A stretch of DNA of 64,000 nt, from contig CM067081.1 in NCBI GenBank assembly GCA_034008185.1, positions 152,488,258-152,552,257 on the forward strand. Direction: 5' to 3'. Below, piece after piece: positions 50,081 to 61,660 of this stretch. Below the pieces are notes generated by a model. That model did no database searches, was not told the DNA's origin, and was given only the letters and a program-made list of their open reading frames with translations. Source of the stretch: Gorsachius magnificus. Lineage: Eukaryota > Chordata > Aves > Pelecaniformes > Ardeidae. Position numbers and translations under genes: made by a program. Each line of letters begins with the position of its first letter. The first letter of the stretch is position 1.

Positions 50081-51097
50081 TGTGGGTATTGGGTTTGTGT
50101 GGCAAGACTTTGGTAGCGGGGGAGCTACAGGGGTGGCTTCTGTGAGAAGCTGCTGGAAGCTTCCCCCATGTCCGATAGAGCCAATGCCAGCCTGCTCTGA
50201 GACAGACCCACCGCTGGCTGAGGCCAAGCCCATCAGCCATGGTGGCAGCGCCGCTGGGATAACATATTTAAGAAGGGAAAAAACCCTGCTGCGGAACAGT
50301 AGTCAGAGAGAGAGAAGTGAGAGGATGTGAGAGAAAACAGCCCTGCAGACACCAAGGTCAGTGAAGAAGGAGGGGGAGGAGGTGCTCCAGGCTGGAGAGA
50401 GATCCCCCCCCCTGGTGAAGCCCCAGTGAGGCAGGCCCCCCATCCTGAGGAGGTGGATGCACCCAAAGGAGGCTGTGACTCTGTGGGAAGCCCGCACTGG
50501 AGCAAGCTCCTGGCAGGACCTGTGGCCCCGTGGAAAGAGGAGCCCACGCTGGAGCAGGTTTGCTGACCTGTGACCCTGCGAAGACTCACACTGGAGCAGT
50601 CTGTTCCTGAAGGACCGCACCCTGTGGAGAAACATGTGAAAAGGACCCACAATGGAGCAGCCCATGGGAAGGACCCACACTGGAGAAGTTTGTGGAGGAC
50701 TGTCTCCTATGAGAGGGACCCCATGCTGGAGCCGGGGAAGAGTATGAGGGGGAAGTAGCAGAGGAAACAACTTGTGATGAACTGGCTGCAAACCCCATTC
50801 CTTGTCCCCCTGTGTTGTTTGGGGGTATGAGGTAGAGAAAATCAGGAGTGAAGTTGAGCCCAGGAAGAAGGAAGAGGTTGGGTGGGGGGAGGGTTTTATA
50901 CCTCATTATCTTGCTCTGATTTTGATTGGCAATAAATTAAATAAGTTTCCCCAGGTTGAGTCTATTTTGCCCATGATGGTAATTGCTGAGTGATCTCTCC
51001 CTGTCCTAATCTTTACCCACGAGACTTTTGTTTTATTTGCTCTCCCCTGTGCAGCTGAGGAAGGGAATGATGGAGTGGCTTGGTGAAACCATGTTAC
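50081..51097 (+). mobile_element. LTR of the same family as the one at 21.5 kb, opposite orientation
   Basis: Starts near GTATTGGGTTTGTGTGGC. It contains a TATA-like ATAACATATTTAAG near 50260, a degenerate tandem repeat (GGACCCACACTGGAGCAG-like units, about 50480-50745) and an AATAAA at about 50931, all in the plus sense. It matches the 21527-22539 element in reverse complement over nearly its whole length. The 3' end diverges after about 51085 and no clear target duplication is found, so the right boundary is approximate. Confidence 0.8.
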
Positions 51098-54000
51098 ATG
51101 TCACTGTCCTTGAGACCAGCTCTTCTGGAACCACCAGTGGGAAAAGGAATTATAACAAATTGGACATGGTGGCAGAATGAGATCTTCAGCAGGAAGTATT
51201 TGGAAACAGAAGTAGAATAGGCAAAGATGGGTTTTATATAATTTCTGTATGAACACCCAGTGAGGATGCATTCTTCAGATATTTTCGCAACTGCAGGATC
51301 CAATTGCATATCTGGGCTAAATCCTTTTAATTGCAAATAGTGAATAATTCTGCTCGGTCTATGCATCATGGCAGGAAAAACATGAGTAGGGGAACTTTTC
51401 TCCCTAAGTCTTGCTCTGAGCACCACTCTAGAGCGTTTGGGGAAGAACATTCCCAAGGGAAAAGATAAGAAGCAATAGTCAGCCTCTGCTCTGCCTGGTA
51501 CCTATCTTGCACACGTAGCACAGGCCATGCAAAGAGACAAGGCTGATAACCTGTCCATAAATTCTCCATTTCTATAATATCACAGAGAAATCACATAATG
51601 CTCAGCTAGAACTCATAAGGGGTCTCCAGGATCTTTTACATAGGCCTGACTTTCACCTCCACTACAACGGGTTGGTGGTGTGAAAGCACAATCACTGCAT
51701 TTGGGGTTTTCTACAAGTGAAGAATGGTCAGGACAGCTTTTCCTGAAAACCCAGGTGCAGGCATTAGATAATATGTTATATGTTATCACTTTAACATTTT
51801 ATCATTTTAAGTTGCCATAATAGTGCTGATGAAAAGGTTATGCATAAATGGTAGTTCATAATGTCTGTCACAATCAACTGAAACAAAAAAAAATATTCTT
51901 TCTGTTGCTATAGCTTCTACAAAACAATTAACAAAATGACAGCTTTAAAAGATGTTCCTGATAGATTTGGAATGAAAGAACTGCAGTATAATCTGCATTT
52001 TGCTATATAGGGAAGAATAGAATATACTGTAATATCAGAGTTAGAAAATGCCAGATGTAAAATCTTGTGTAGGGCATTAAACACAAGAACTGAATGAATT
52101 TTGGATAGCATTATGCCTTCTTAACAGTACAAAGCACGCATAACAAGTTAACTGACTTTTAATAAAGAAATGATACTTCTATTATTTCATTTCTTCAAGA
52201 CTGCAAAATATTAAATAGATTTGAGAAACAAGCAAATAATGTTCATTGAATTAAAGAAAGTACTTAAAAACACTTCAGAAAAAAAAAAGTGAAGAAGCAA
52301 TGTTCAAATGCAAAAACCACAGTGAGCAACATTAAGTGGTCAGGGACCTGATCTTTGGCTTCGCTTTGAATGATCGTGGTGAAACAAAGAACCTAGAAAG
52401 TCAACATAACTAACCATCTGAAGATTTCGCAGAAGATGTCTAAGTGTTGGAGATTTAAAAATTCATCACAGCAAGGTGATCTTGGTGTCAGAAAAATTGC
52501 TCACACTGAGACAATCTGCAGTATCCAAAGGAGAGTCCTTACCTTCTGCACTGTCTGCAAGTAAGAGCAGTCAACTATTTCTAGGCAATTAGGAAGACAC
52601 TTGAACCATATTAGCCCTTAAAGTGCAGCCCGCTAGCAAGCAAGGGCACTGCTTCGGAGTCTTGACCAGCTTTGAGAGCCTTCATCTGCCCATCTCCAGC
52701 TACAGGAATCCAAAGAGATTCCCTGGTAGGTCTGTGACTTTGTTGCTGTCTTTTTAGTCTATGTGAAGTGACACAGAAGGTCAGAAGCATCATCTTGGAA
52801 AGCTGGTTACCAATCTAACCGGTACAGGAAGAGCAGCATTTTGTAGACTTTTTTTTTTCTATGTCTATACATAAAACTCCTCACCTGGCAGTTCTAAGCT
52901 GAAGAAAGGAAGGCATCTTTAGAGTGCCCTTTGCTCTTGTGTGATTTTTTTCCTGAGAAGCGCAGGCAGCTGAGCAGTATTTTATCTGCTAAGTGCTATG
53001 GTTATCAAAAGAGTTCACATCAATCTGCTACTGCTTTTTATGTGCAGTGGTATATAGATGACGTCCCAAAGTTCAGATAATCCACGGGGGGTAAAATATG
53101 GGTGGAAGTATAGGCTACAAAAGATTACAAAAAGAACCATTATCTGAATAATTTCAAACAAAACAAAATGACTGCATTTAGTTTATTTTGAGGGTGAAGG
53201 AAATGGGGAGAGGGGAGGAGCAGCCACTCTTTCCAGAAGCAGAACCTTTTTCTTTTACTGTTTTTGCATTGGAAAAAACACAGTTAACTGCTTGCAGTGG
53301 TTCTGAAGCAACAGTCCCTTTATTCTTTAAGAAGTATGCACTGAAATAAATTTAAATTTTCAAGGTTAGAAATTAATTTTTAAAAAATTATGTTTACTTT
53401 TACACATCTTTTGCCTGACCTCCAGAGTCTACCTGCTTCCCTGGGCCTGTTCAATATCTTGCCCTATTTTGACAGGACTGGGATCTGTTTACTTTTTAGC
53501 TCCTTTTGTTCACATAGGATTTTGATTTCATAGGTTTTTCATTTGAAGTGAAGATGTTGTCTGTGTCTAATGTTTCTTACGTTCTGGGTAGTTCAGCGCT
53601 TTTTAAATGTTTGTTGGTAAAGGTTGGTTTCACTTTGTTTTGTTTCTGGATCAGTTACCCACTCATCTTTTCTTCAGGAAGGTCCACCCGTCTTTGTAGT
53701 TTACTGTGTTTTCATGAGGATGTAGCAATGAATTTTATGTTTGGTTGCCTTTGATATACTTGTCCAGATTTTTTTTGTGCCTTTATGAATTTGGAATGAT
53801 TCTTTTGACTCAATGTAGTTAAATATTTCAGCTTATGACAGTCTTACTGAGATCAGAATTTGACCAACTGTGTCTTCCATGATGAAGATTTAGATCCATT
53901 TGAGCAAGGGAGAGGAAGAAAGAAACAATCACATCATTAATAATAAATAGGCTTGATCACAGTATGGACTATTCCATTAAGTAACTCCATAGAAATGAGA

Positions 54001-57000
54001 ATTGTATAGTAGCCAAGGAAATTATAAAATCTTAAATCATGTCCTGATTAGGTATGAATGGTGGTCCCAGTATCTCTTTCCACTATGGCTGGTTATTAAT
54101 AAGAAAGTGGAATGTTTTTTCTGTGTGGATTTCTCACTGAATATTCACTGCCATGAATGAGCTAAGGCTCAGTCAATATGATTCAATGCACAGTGTTGTG
54201 TTAAGATTATATAAGTCTAAAAGGTTTAACTCCTGTCTCTTAGGATAACACTAGTTTCTCTTCTTGTGTTACGGATATGGAAGGGTGCATACATACCTGT
54301 ACTAACATGCCAAATAACATGACTTCACAGGTGACACAATAGTTATGAATGAAGTTAGAGCTGTCAGCATTTTCATTTTCACTCCTGAGTTCTCCATGAC
54401 AAGCACAGAAACATCACACTGAATTTCTAAACAAAAGGATAAAAGCACAACATTCAGGAATTTGGTGACAGATTTGCTTGGCATAACCAAAGAGTGATAC
54501 AGTTCTAGAGGGGAAGTGCTCTGAAAACTGTTGAGTTGGACCTTTGATTTGTGTTCTCTGTTCAGCCCTGACACATTATTTGGGGATTTGCTTGTGTGTA
54601 GTTTTGCTAGGACCAGTGGAAGAAAGTTTTAAATCAAATCTATGTTAGAATCTAAATTAAGTCTGTTTTTTTGGCTAGATTCCTTTATGCAGCCTGTTAC
54701 AAAGCAAGTCTTTGCAACCATGTGATGAGCATTTGGGTGTTCAAGGTTATTACTCACCAGGCTCAGCAAATAATGTGCAATCTAAGCAATAATTAGCATT
54801 TTAGAGGGAAAGACAGGAAAACCTCGTTCCTCCAATCTTCTCTTTTATCCACTGAATGCCATTTTATAGATGTACATGCTTTTCAGAATTTAGGCAGACT
54901 GAAGTTTAAGTAAGGCCAGCTTGTTCAGCTTTCCCCCTTAAATTCCTGGCAACACTTTATACTGCTAGAAGCACAATAAAGGGCCTTATTATTCCCTTGA
55001 CAGGTAATTTTCATGCAGACGAATGGAAGTTATAAGTTTGAACTAATGTTTTCTCTCATTTCTCCATTGGAGAATTTTTCTTCCATAAAATAGGCTAAGA
55101 ACTCAGCATTTTATGTACACGAATTGTCATGGTTTGGAAAGGTCAAGGTCATGAGCACAGAATAAAGTCCCTTATAGTTCAACTGCTACCCACATCCACT
55201 TCTTCACTTATTTGATATGTAGTGGCTGCCCTAATGCTATTCCTAAAAGCCGCGACAAAGATGGAGAGGGAAAATGGGAGTGATACTCCATTCTGCTACA
55301 GAGAAAAGATGAGGGAATCTCCAGAGCACTTAACTCCCTAACACGCTTTGAAAATACTTTCCATTTGCGGAGACGAGGCCCTTTCATGCTCACTACCTGC
55401 AGCTCCTTCCCGAGGATGTGGGTGCCTGAGGGATTTATACCAGGCTAAGCTGCGTGTTCTTTCTGTAGCTTCATCAGTGAGTTGGGGCATTACAGCAACT
55501 TACATATTCTCATAGTCACTCTCTGTGTGTTTATTGCCTTCTCTTAAATGAAACAAAATATTCAGCTACTATTTGTTTTATGGATGATATGCAGAGACGG
55601 TTCTTTGAGAAAAGGAGAAAGAACACTTGTGATCAGTATGTGGGTTGCAGACACATCTCAATTATTGTTTGTGTTTTCAAATTTACACTCATTTTTCGCT
55701 AGCTTGCTCTTTAGTTGTGAACGTGTCAAACTCACTATGAATGATACTGTAGATATGTATGTTAGGATTTTATCAAATATAAAGATCACATGAATTCTGT
55801 AATACTGCTATTTAGACTGTGCTTTGTCAACTTGTGTTTGCAATAGAAATAATGTGTTACTCCCCACTTCTGTATAAAATTAACCAATATCTACATTTCT
55901 TAAAACATGTACTTTTCTAGAAATATTCAGAGTGAATATGTAATTTCACAAAAGGCATGTTAAATAAATTAAGTGATCACTTAAGGACTATGCTGAAACT
56001 CTTCCTAGAAATGCTCTTGAGGAGGATGTTTTGCAGAATGCATGAATTATCTCAGCTTGTAGTTATGCTTTAGACATCCTGGGAAAGAAAAATTCCAGCT
56101 ACATAATTGTGGGAAGCAAAGGCTTAAGAAGATTTTAGAGACAGACATATCAGAAACTGAGGTAAAGGAACATCCCTTCAGGGCTGTTGAAGATCTGGCC
56201 TTGGGCATTGAGTACGTTCACTGGAAATGCTGACTTAGCCTCTCTGGATAACTGAATCTAAGAGAGAGCAGAATATAAACTACTGCTACTAGTCTCACAT
56301 GTTATCTAAAGGCATACATAACCTTCCCTAACATCTATGGGGAACTGGAATGTGCTCTTCTTAAGTGCACACTGTGTATGGGTAGGGAAAACAGCCACCC
56401 TTAATTTCAAAACTTGTTTAAATACCACTGTGCTTTTAAAAAATGTAAAAATTGAATTAAATTGAAAAAAAAAGGTTCCTAAATTTGCCATAATTTTATG
56501 CTTAGATGTTCTGCTCTTTCCATGAGTGTGCACAGGTTCCAGAACATTACAAGCAGGCAGGGCTACAAAATACCAGAAGCTGTGTCCCTCAAAGCAGACA
56601 TTTTTCCTACTGTCCTGTCATCAGTTTTCTGGAGGCAATGCAGGCTCATTACACCAATGATATTGAAACAAGTAAATAAATAAGTAACAGTGTAACCCAG
56701 CAACACTCCTTTGACAGTAGCCCTACAGATACAGTGCCAGAAAACAAATGGGATCAATCATTAATTACAAATTTTGCTGGACTTAATGGAATCTGGAAAC
56801 AATGCTAAGGTGGGCAGGGCATAGTAAGTGGTGATGAATGTCAGGATAATAGGACAAATTTAGCTCTCAGACATATCTACTGCACATTAACTCTGATTTG
56901 TCTTTAGATCATACAAAAAGGACAATTTCAGGGACCACAGGATGTGCCCAACTCTCATAAATCAATATACTGCCTACTGAGCTATTGGAGCTTTGCTGAT

Positions 57001-58220
57001 TTAGATAAAGAACAGATCTACTCCTATCTTAGCTGTGCATCTTTAAGAGCAAAGTTTTGCCAAGAAAGAGCTGAAGCTAGAAATTTCTAAAAAACCTGCA
57101 AAGTGCATATGAATCAGTTGAGAAGGACATGAGGCTAGAATCATTCAAAGTGTTCACAGACCAGAAAGCTGTACTGGAGGAAGATCTTACAGGCTGTCTT
57201 GATATACATTTCATTTCTGGGTAGAGATTAATATCACTATATTTATCTCATAAAGCCATAAGCGATTTTGAGTCCTGGCTGTGTTAAAAAAAAAAATCAA
57301 CTGTCCCTTTTCTTGTACAAAATCATTTGAAATGGTAATGGAAAGAACTGCTCTAATTAATGGTGTCTTGGATCAAAAGGCATGATAAGCTAAAGATACA
57401 TACAAATTACTAATTGCTGGTATGCAGAATAGTGTTGTAAATACTGTTTTTAAAGATAGAATGGAAGCATCATAGATCTGTTTTTATGACTGACAGATGT
57501 TCATCTTGATTTCTAATAATTTAAATACACTTCCTTTTAACCCATAATTGAATTATATTTTTCTTTTATATAAATTGCTATGACACTCCTACCTAAAGTA
57601 ACTACAGAATGGAATTAGTATTAAGGATTCATTTTTTCAGATCCTCAGCCTCTTACATATGTTGATGGAAGTATGTCCACCCATTTGTGGGATCTTACAT
57701 TTCTAGGGGAAATAATGACATTTCAGCATTATGTGCTCTCTCAAGAGAGTCATGAGGGTGGGAAAGAAAGAGTAGTAACTCATTCCTTTGTAATGAAGTC
57801 CTTGGTATAATCACTTGGGAATATGTTAGTTTAAGCCAGGTGTGTTACGCGAGAGTTCTCATATGTTACACTCCCGTTACTTAAATGCTTGACAAAAGCT
57901 TTGTTACCTCAGCCCTTGTAAATGACACACAGATGCTATCAGGCATGTCCTCTATGGTCATGCAGGTGGAGGGATTAGAGATAATCCCTGATGTGATTTA
58001 CTATTAATTCATTCACGATTTTGGAAATGAGGTTAAATTAATTGAATTTCCACCTGAGCTGGGTTACAGGTGAAGAAGGAATGTGGTGGCCTATGGAATG
58101 GTAAATTAAATGTCTGGAACATACACATATGTATTAAGGAAGCTGTTACATACTGGAGCTGTTATAATGTGCTATTTATGCTAACAGAAGGGTATGCATT
58201 TTATTTAATTCACATACATA
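51098..58220. other. Intergenic sequence, mostly featureless
   Basis: AT-rich. The only item noted is a possible retroviral primer-binding-site-like stretch at 51167-51184, just downstream of the LTR. The rest shows no recognisable exon or repeat. Confidence 0.6.
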
Positions 58221-59312
58221 ATCATAGAATAGTTTGGGTTGCAAGGGACCTTTAAAGGTCAACTCCCCCTGCATCTTCAACTGGATCAGGTTACTGAGAG
58301 CCCCGTCCAACCTGACCATGACTATTTCCAGGGATGGGGCCTCCACTACCTCTCTGGGCAACCTGTTCCAGTGTTTCACCACCCTCATTGTAAAAAATTT
58401 CTTCCTTATATCTAGTCTAAATCTAGCCTCTTTTAGTTTAAAGCCCTTATCCTTTGTCCTGTTGCAATAGACCCTGCTAAAAAGTTTGTCCCCATCTTTC
58501 TTATAAATCCCCTTTAAGTACTGAATGGTCGCAATAAGGTCTCCCTGGAGCCTTCTTTTCTCCAGGCTGAACAGTCCCAACTCTCTCAGCCTTTCCTCAT
58601 AGGAGAGCTGTTCCTCTCATCTTTCCTGTGCTGAGGGCTCCAGAGCTGGGTGCGGTGCTCCAGGTGGGGTCTCACCAGAGAAGAGTAGAGGGGGAGAATC
58701 ACCACCTTCAACATGCTGGCCACACTTCTTTTGATGCAGCCCAGGATATGGTTGTCCTTCTGGGCTGCGAGTGCACATTGCCAGCTCATGTTCAATTTTT
58801 CATCTATCGGTACCCCCCAAGTCCTTCACCACAGGGCTGCTCTCAATCCCTTCATCCCCCAGCCTGTATTGATAGCAGGGGTTGCTCTGACTCAGGTTCA
58901 CCACCTTGCACTTGGCTTTGTTGAACCTCATGAAGTTCACATGAACCCGCTTCTTGAGCTTGTCCAGGTCCCTCTAGATGGCTTCCTATCCCTCAGGTGT
59001 GGCCACCACACCATTCAGCTTGATGTCAGCTGCAAACTTGCTGAGGGTGCACTTGATCCCACTATGTCATTGATGAAGATATTAAACAGTACTGGTCCTA
59101 GTATGGATCCCTGAAGGACACCACTCATCACCAATCTCCATCTGGACATTGAGCCATTGATCACTACCCTCTGGAAGCAACCATCCAACCAATTCCTCAT
59201 CCACCAATGAGTTCACCCGTCAAATCCATATCTGCCCAATTTAGAGAGAATGATGTTGTAGGGGACAGTGTCAAAGGCCTTACAGAAGTCAAGATAGATG
59301 ACATCCGTAGCT
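58221..59312 (-). mobile_element. CR1 LINE 3' part with decayed reverse-transcriptase ORF
   Basis: About 1.1 kb. The left end has ATCATAGAATAGTTTGGG. Reading the minus strand gives the CR1 ORF2 end ([20 protein letters not shown]) and, further 5', a reverse-transcriptase stretch with [18 protein letters not shown] at about 59090-59150. The ORF is split over at least three frames. The motif that should be FADD reads FAAD (59025-59036), so the catalytic aspartate pair is broken as well. It is a different subfamily from the fragments at 19.3 and 59.7 kb, judging by the 3' end. Confidence 0.9.
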
Positions 59313-59734
59313 CAATATAAGTAATATGAAATATTAATTACTTCATATAAGTCATATGAAAATAATAAACAACTTTTAAAGGAAGTGTAATTCATTCAGG
59401 AATAGCAAGTCTTATATGCTGATTTCTGTTTATCTCATCTAGTCACCTCCATGATTTTATGTAGAAACCAATTTTCTAAATTAATATAAAATTTTGCTTT
59501 TTAGCCAGAATCTACATCACTGGGGAATTTATATCTATTAACTTTGATGATGTTTATGAATGGGCTTTTTTATTTTAGAAAAAAAATCTTTTAAAAATCA
59601 TTTCAAATGCAGTTACCTAAAAAGAAATTGTACCTCACTTGCATCTTAATCAAGGACAATTGAAATCTCTAACTACTGAATTGCTGTTTAATTGATGGGT
59701 ATCTAGGTGATTAGCTTTCAGAGATACAGTGGAG
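59313..59734. other. Short spacer between two CR1 fragments
   Basis: About 420 bp of AT-rich sequence separating two independent CR1 insertions; nothing recognised in it. Confidence 0.6.
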
Positions 59735-60601
59735 TTATAGAATAATAGAATCGTTTAGGTTGGAAAAGACCTTTAAGATCATCAAGTCCAACCGTTAACC
59801 TAGCACTGCCATCCCACCACTAAACCATGTCTGTAAGCACCTTGTTCTACCTGTCTTTTAAATACCTCCAGGGATGGGGACTCGACCACTTCCCTGGGCA
59901 GCCCATTCCAGAGCCTGACAGCCCTTTCTGTGAAGAAATTTTTCCTAATGTCCAACCTAAATCTGCCCTGGTGCAACTTCAGACCATTTCCCCTCATCCT
60001 ATCACCCATTACCAGGGGGAAGAGGCCGAACCCCACCTCACTGCAGCCTCCTGTCAGGGAGTTGTAGAGGGCAATAAGGCCTCCCCTCAGCCTCCTCTTC
60101 TGACTAAACAACCCCAGCTCCCTCAGCTGCTCCTCATAAGACTAGTGCTCCAGACCACTCACCAGCTTTGTGGCTCTCCTCTGCACATGCTCCAGCAACA
60201 CAATGTCTTTCTTGTAGTGAGGGGCCCGAAACTGAACACAGGATTCGAGGTGTGACCTCACCAGTGCCGAGTACAGGGGCACGACCACTTCTCCTGCTGG
60301 CCACACTATTCCTTATACAAGCCAGGATGCCGTTGGCCTCCTTGGCCACCTGGGCACACTGCTGGCTCATATTCAGCCAGCTGTCAACCAGTACCCCCAG
60401 GTCTTTTTCCACCAGGCAGCTTTCCAGCCACTCTTCCCCAAGCCTGTAGCGCTGCATGGGGTTGTTGTGACCCAAGTGCAGGACCCAGCACTTGGCCTTG
60501 TTGAACCTCATACAGTTGGCCTCGGCCCATCGATCCAGCCTGTCCAGGTCCCTCTGCAGAGCCCTCCTCCCCTTGAGCAGATCAACACTCCCATCCAGTT
60601 G
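59735..60601 (-). mobile_element. CR1 LINE 3' fragment
   Basis: About 870 bp. The left end has ATAGAATAATAGAATCG and TTTAGGTTGGAAAAGACC, close to the 19320 copy. The minus strand encodes CR1 ORF2 C-terminal pieces ([20 protein letters not shown] at 59.8-60.1 kb, and [16 protein letters not shown] upstream at 60.1-60.5 kb) in different frames. It is truncated at 60601 in the coding region. Confidence 0.92.
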
Positions 60602-61203
60602 TTATGATTCTGACTGTTTCTGGGCAGAGGATGCGTGATCTTCAGGTTCTATTTAATGAATGTAGAAAAGTACGTTGTTTAAAAACTCCATAACTAAATG
60701 AAGGCTGGAGTGCCTGTGCTATTTGTTTAAGAAGGAATAATTATGCCAATTTCTTCCTGTAGAGCTTCTTAAAAATTGCTCTTTAGCGATTTATTATTTA
60801 GAAAGCCAAAGAGCAATTTTATGAATTTAGAATATTCACCCAGAGATCTGCTGCTCCTAACCTTAGTTTGTTTTTCTCAAGGTAAAAATACTTGTATTAC
60901 CATTAGTTTCATCTCCCTTTATCAGAGGAAGAAAACGTGTCTTCTGACTTTATGACTGTTAAGCTGACTATTTCAATCTTTGTGTTCTGTGGTTTTCAGC
61001 TACAACTACTACTACTGGGATGCTGGTTTTGGTTGCTGGGAAGGGAAAGCGATAAATAATTTATTGCTACCCTTCTTTGCCTCATTGCATAAGTCAGCTT
61101 AAAAACTGTTAGAGGGTGACTCTGGCTAATGGCACCGAACATGGTCCCTGCTGATGCACGATTGCCTGCCAGCCTCCCTCTGGCATACCACCGACTGCTG
61201 CTT
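60602..61203. other. Spacer between two CR1 fragments
   Basis: About 600 bp of AT-rich sequence between the CR1 copies at 59735 and 61204; nothing recognised in it. Confidence 0.6.
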
Positions 61204-61660
61204 CACAGAATCACAGAATCGCAAGGGTTGGAAGGGACCTCGGGAGATCATCTAGTCCAACCCTCCTGCTAAAGAAGGTTCTCCTAGAGCATGTTACACA
61301 GGACTTCATCCAGGCGGGCTTTGAATATCTCCAGAGAAGGAGACTCCACAACCCCCCTGGGCAGCCTGTCCCAGTGCTCCGTCACCCTCAGAGTAAAGAA
61401 GTTCTTCCTCATGTTCAACTGAAACCTCTTATGTTTCAGTTTGTATCCATTGCCCCTTGTTCTGTCGCTGGACACCACTGCAAAGAGACTGGTTCCGTCC
61501 TCGTGATTTCTGCCCTTATGATATTTGTATGTGTTAATGAGGTCCCCTCTCTGTCTTCTCTTCTTCAGGCTGAACAAGCCCAACTCCCTCAGCCTTTCCT
61601 CATAGGGGGGATGTTCGAGTCCCTTTATCATCCTAGTTGCTCTCTTCTGGACTCTTTCTA
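61204..61660 (-). mobile_element. CR1 LINE 3' fragment with an intact C-terminal open frame
   Basis: The left end has CACAGAATCACAGAATCGCAAGGGTTGG and GGAAGGGACCTCGGGAG, a third CR1 subfamily type. On the minus strand an open frame (61284-61763) encodes the ORF2 C-terminus without breaks ([17 protein letters not shown] and [18 protein letters not shown]). The frame runs past the element into flanking sequence. A short direct repeat AGAGGGTGGGCAGG at 61660-61694 lies at the truncation point. Confidence 0.92.

Noticed and set aside
50303..50791. A 162-codon minus-strand open frame
   Set aside because: Same artefact in the second LTR copy, antisense to the element.
59827..60255. A 142-codon plus-strand open frame
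   Set aside because: Antisense shadow of the CR1 reverse-transcriptase C-terminus.
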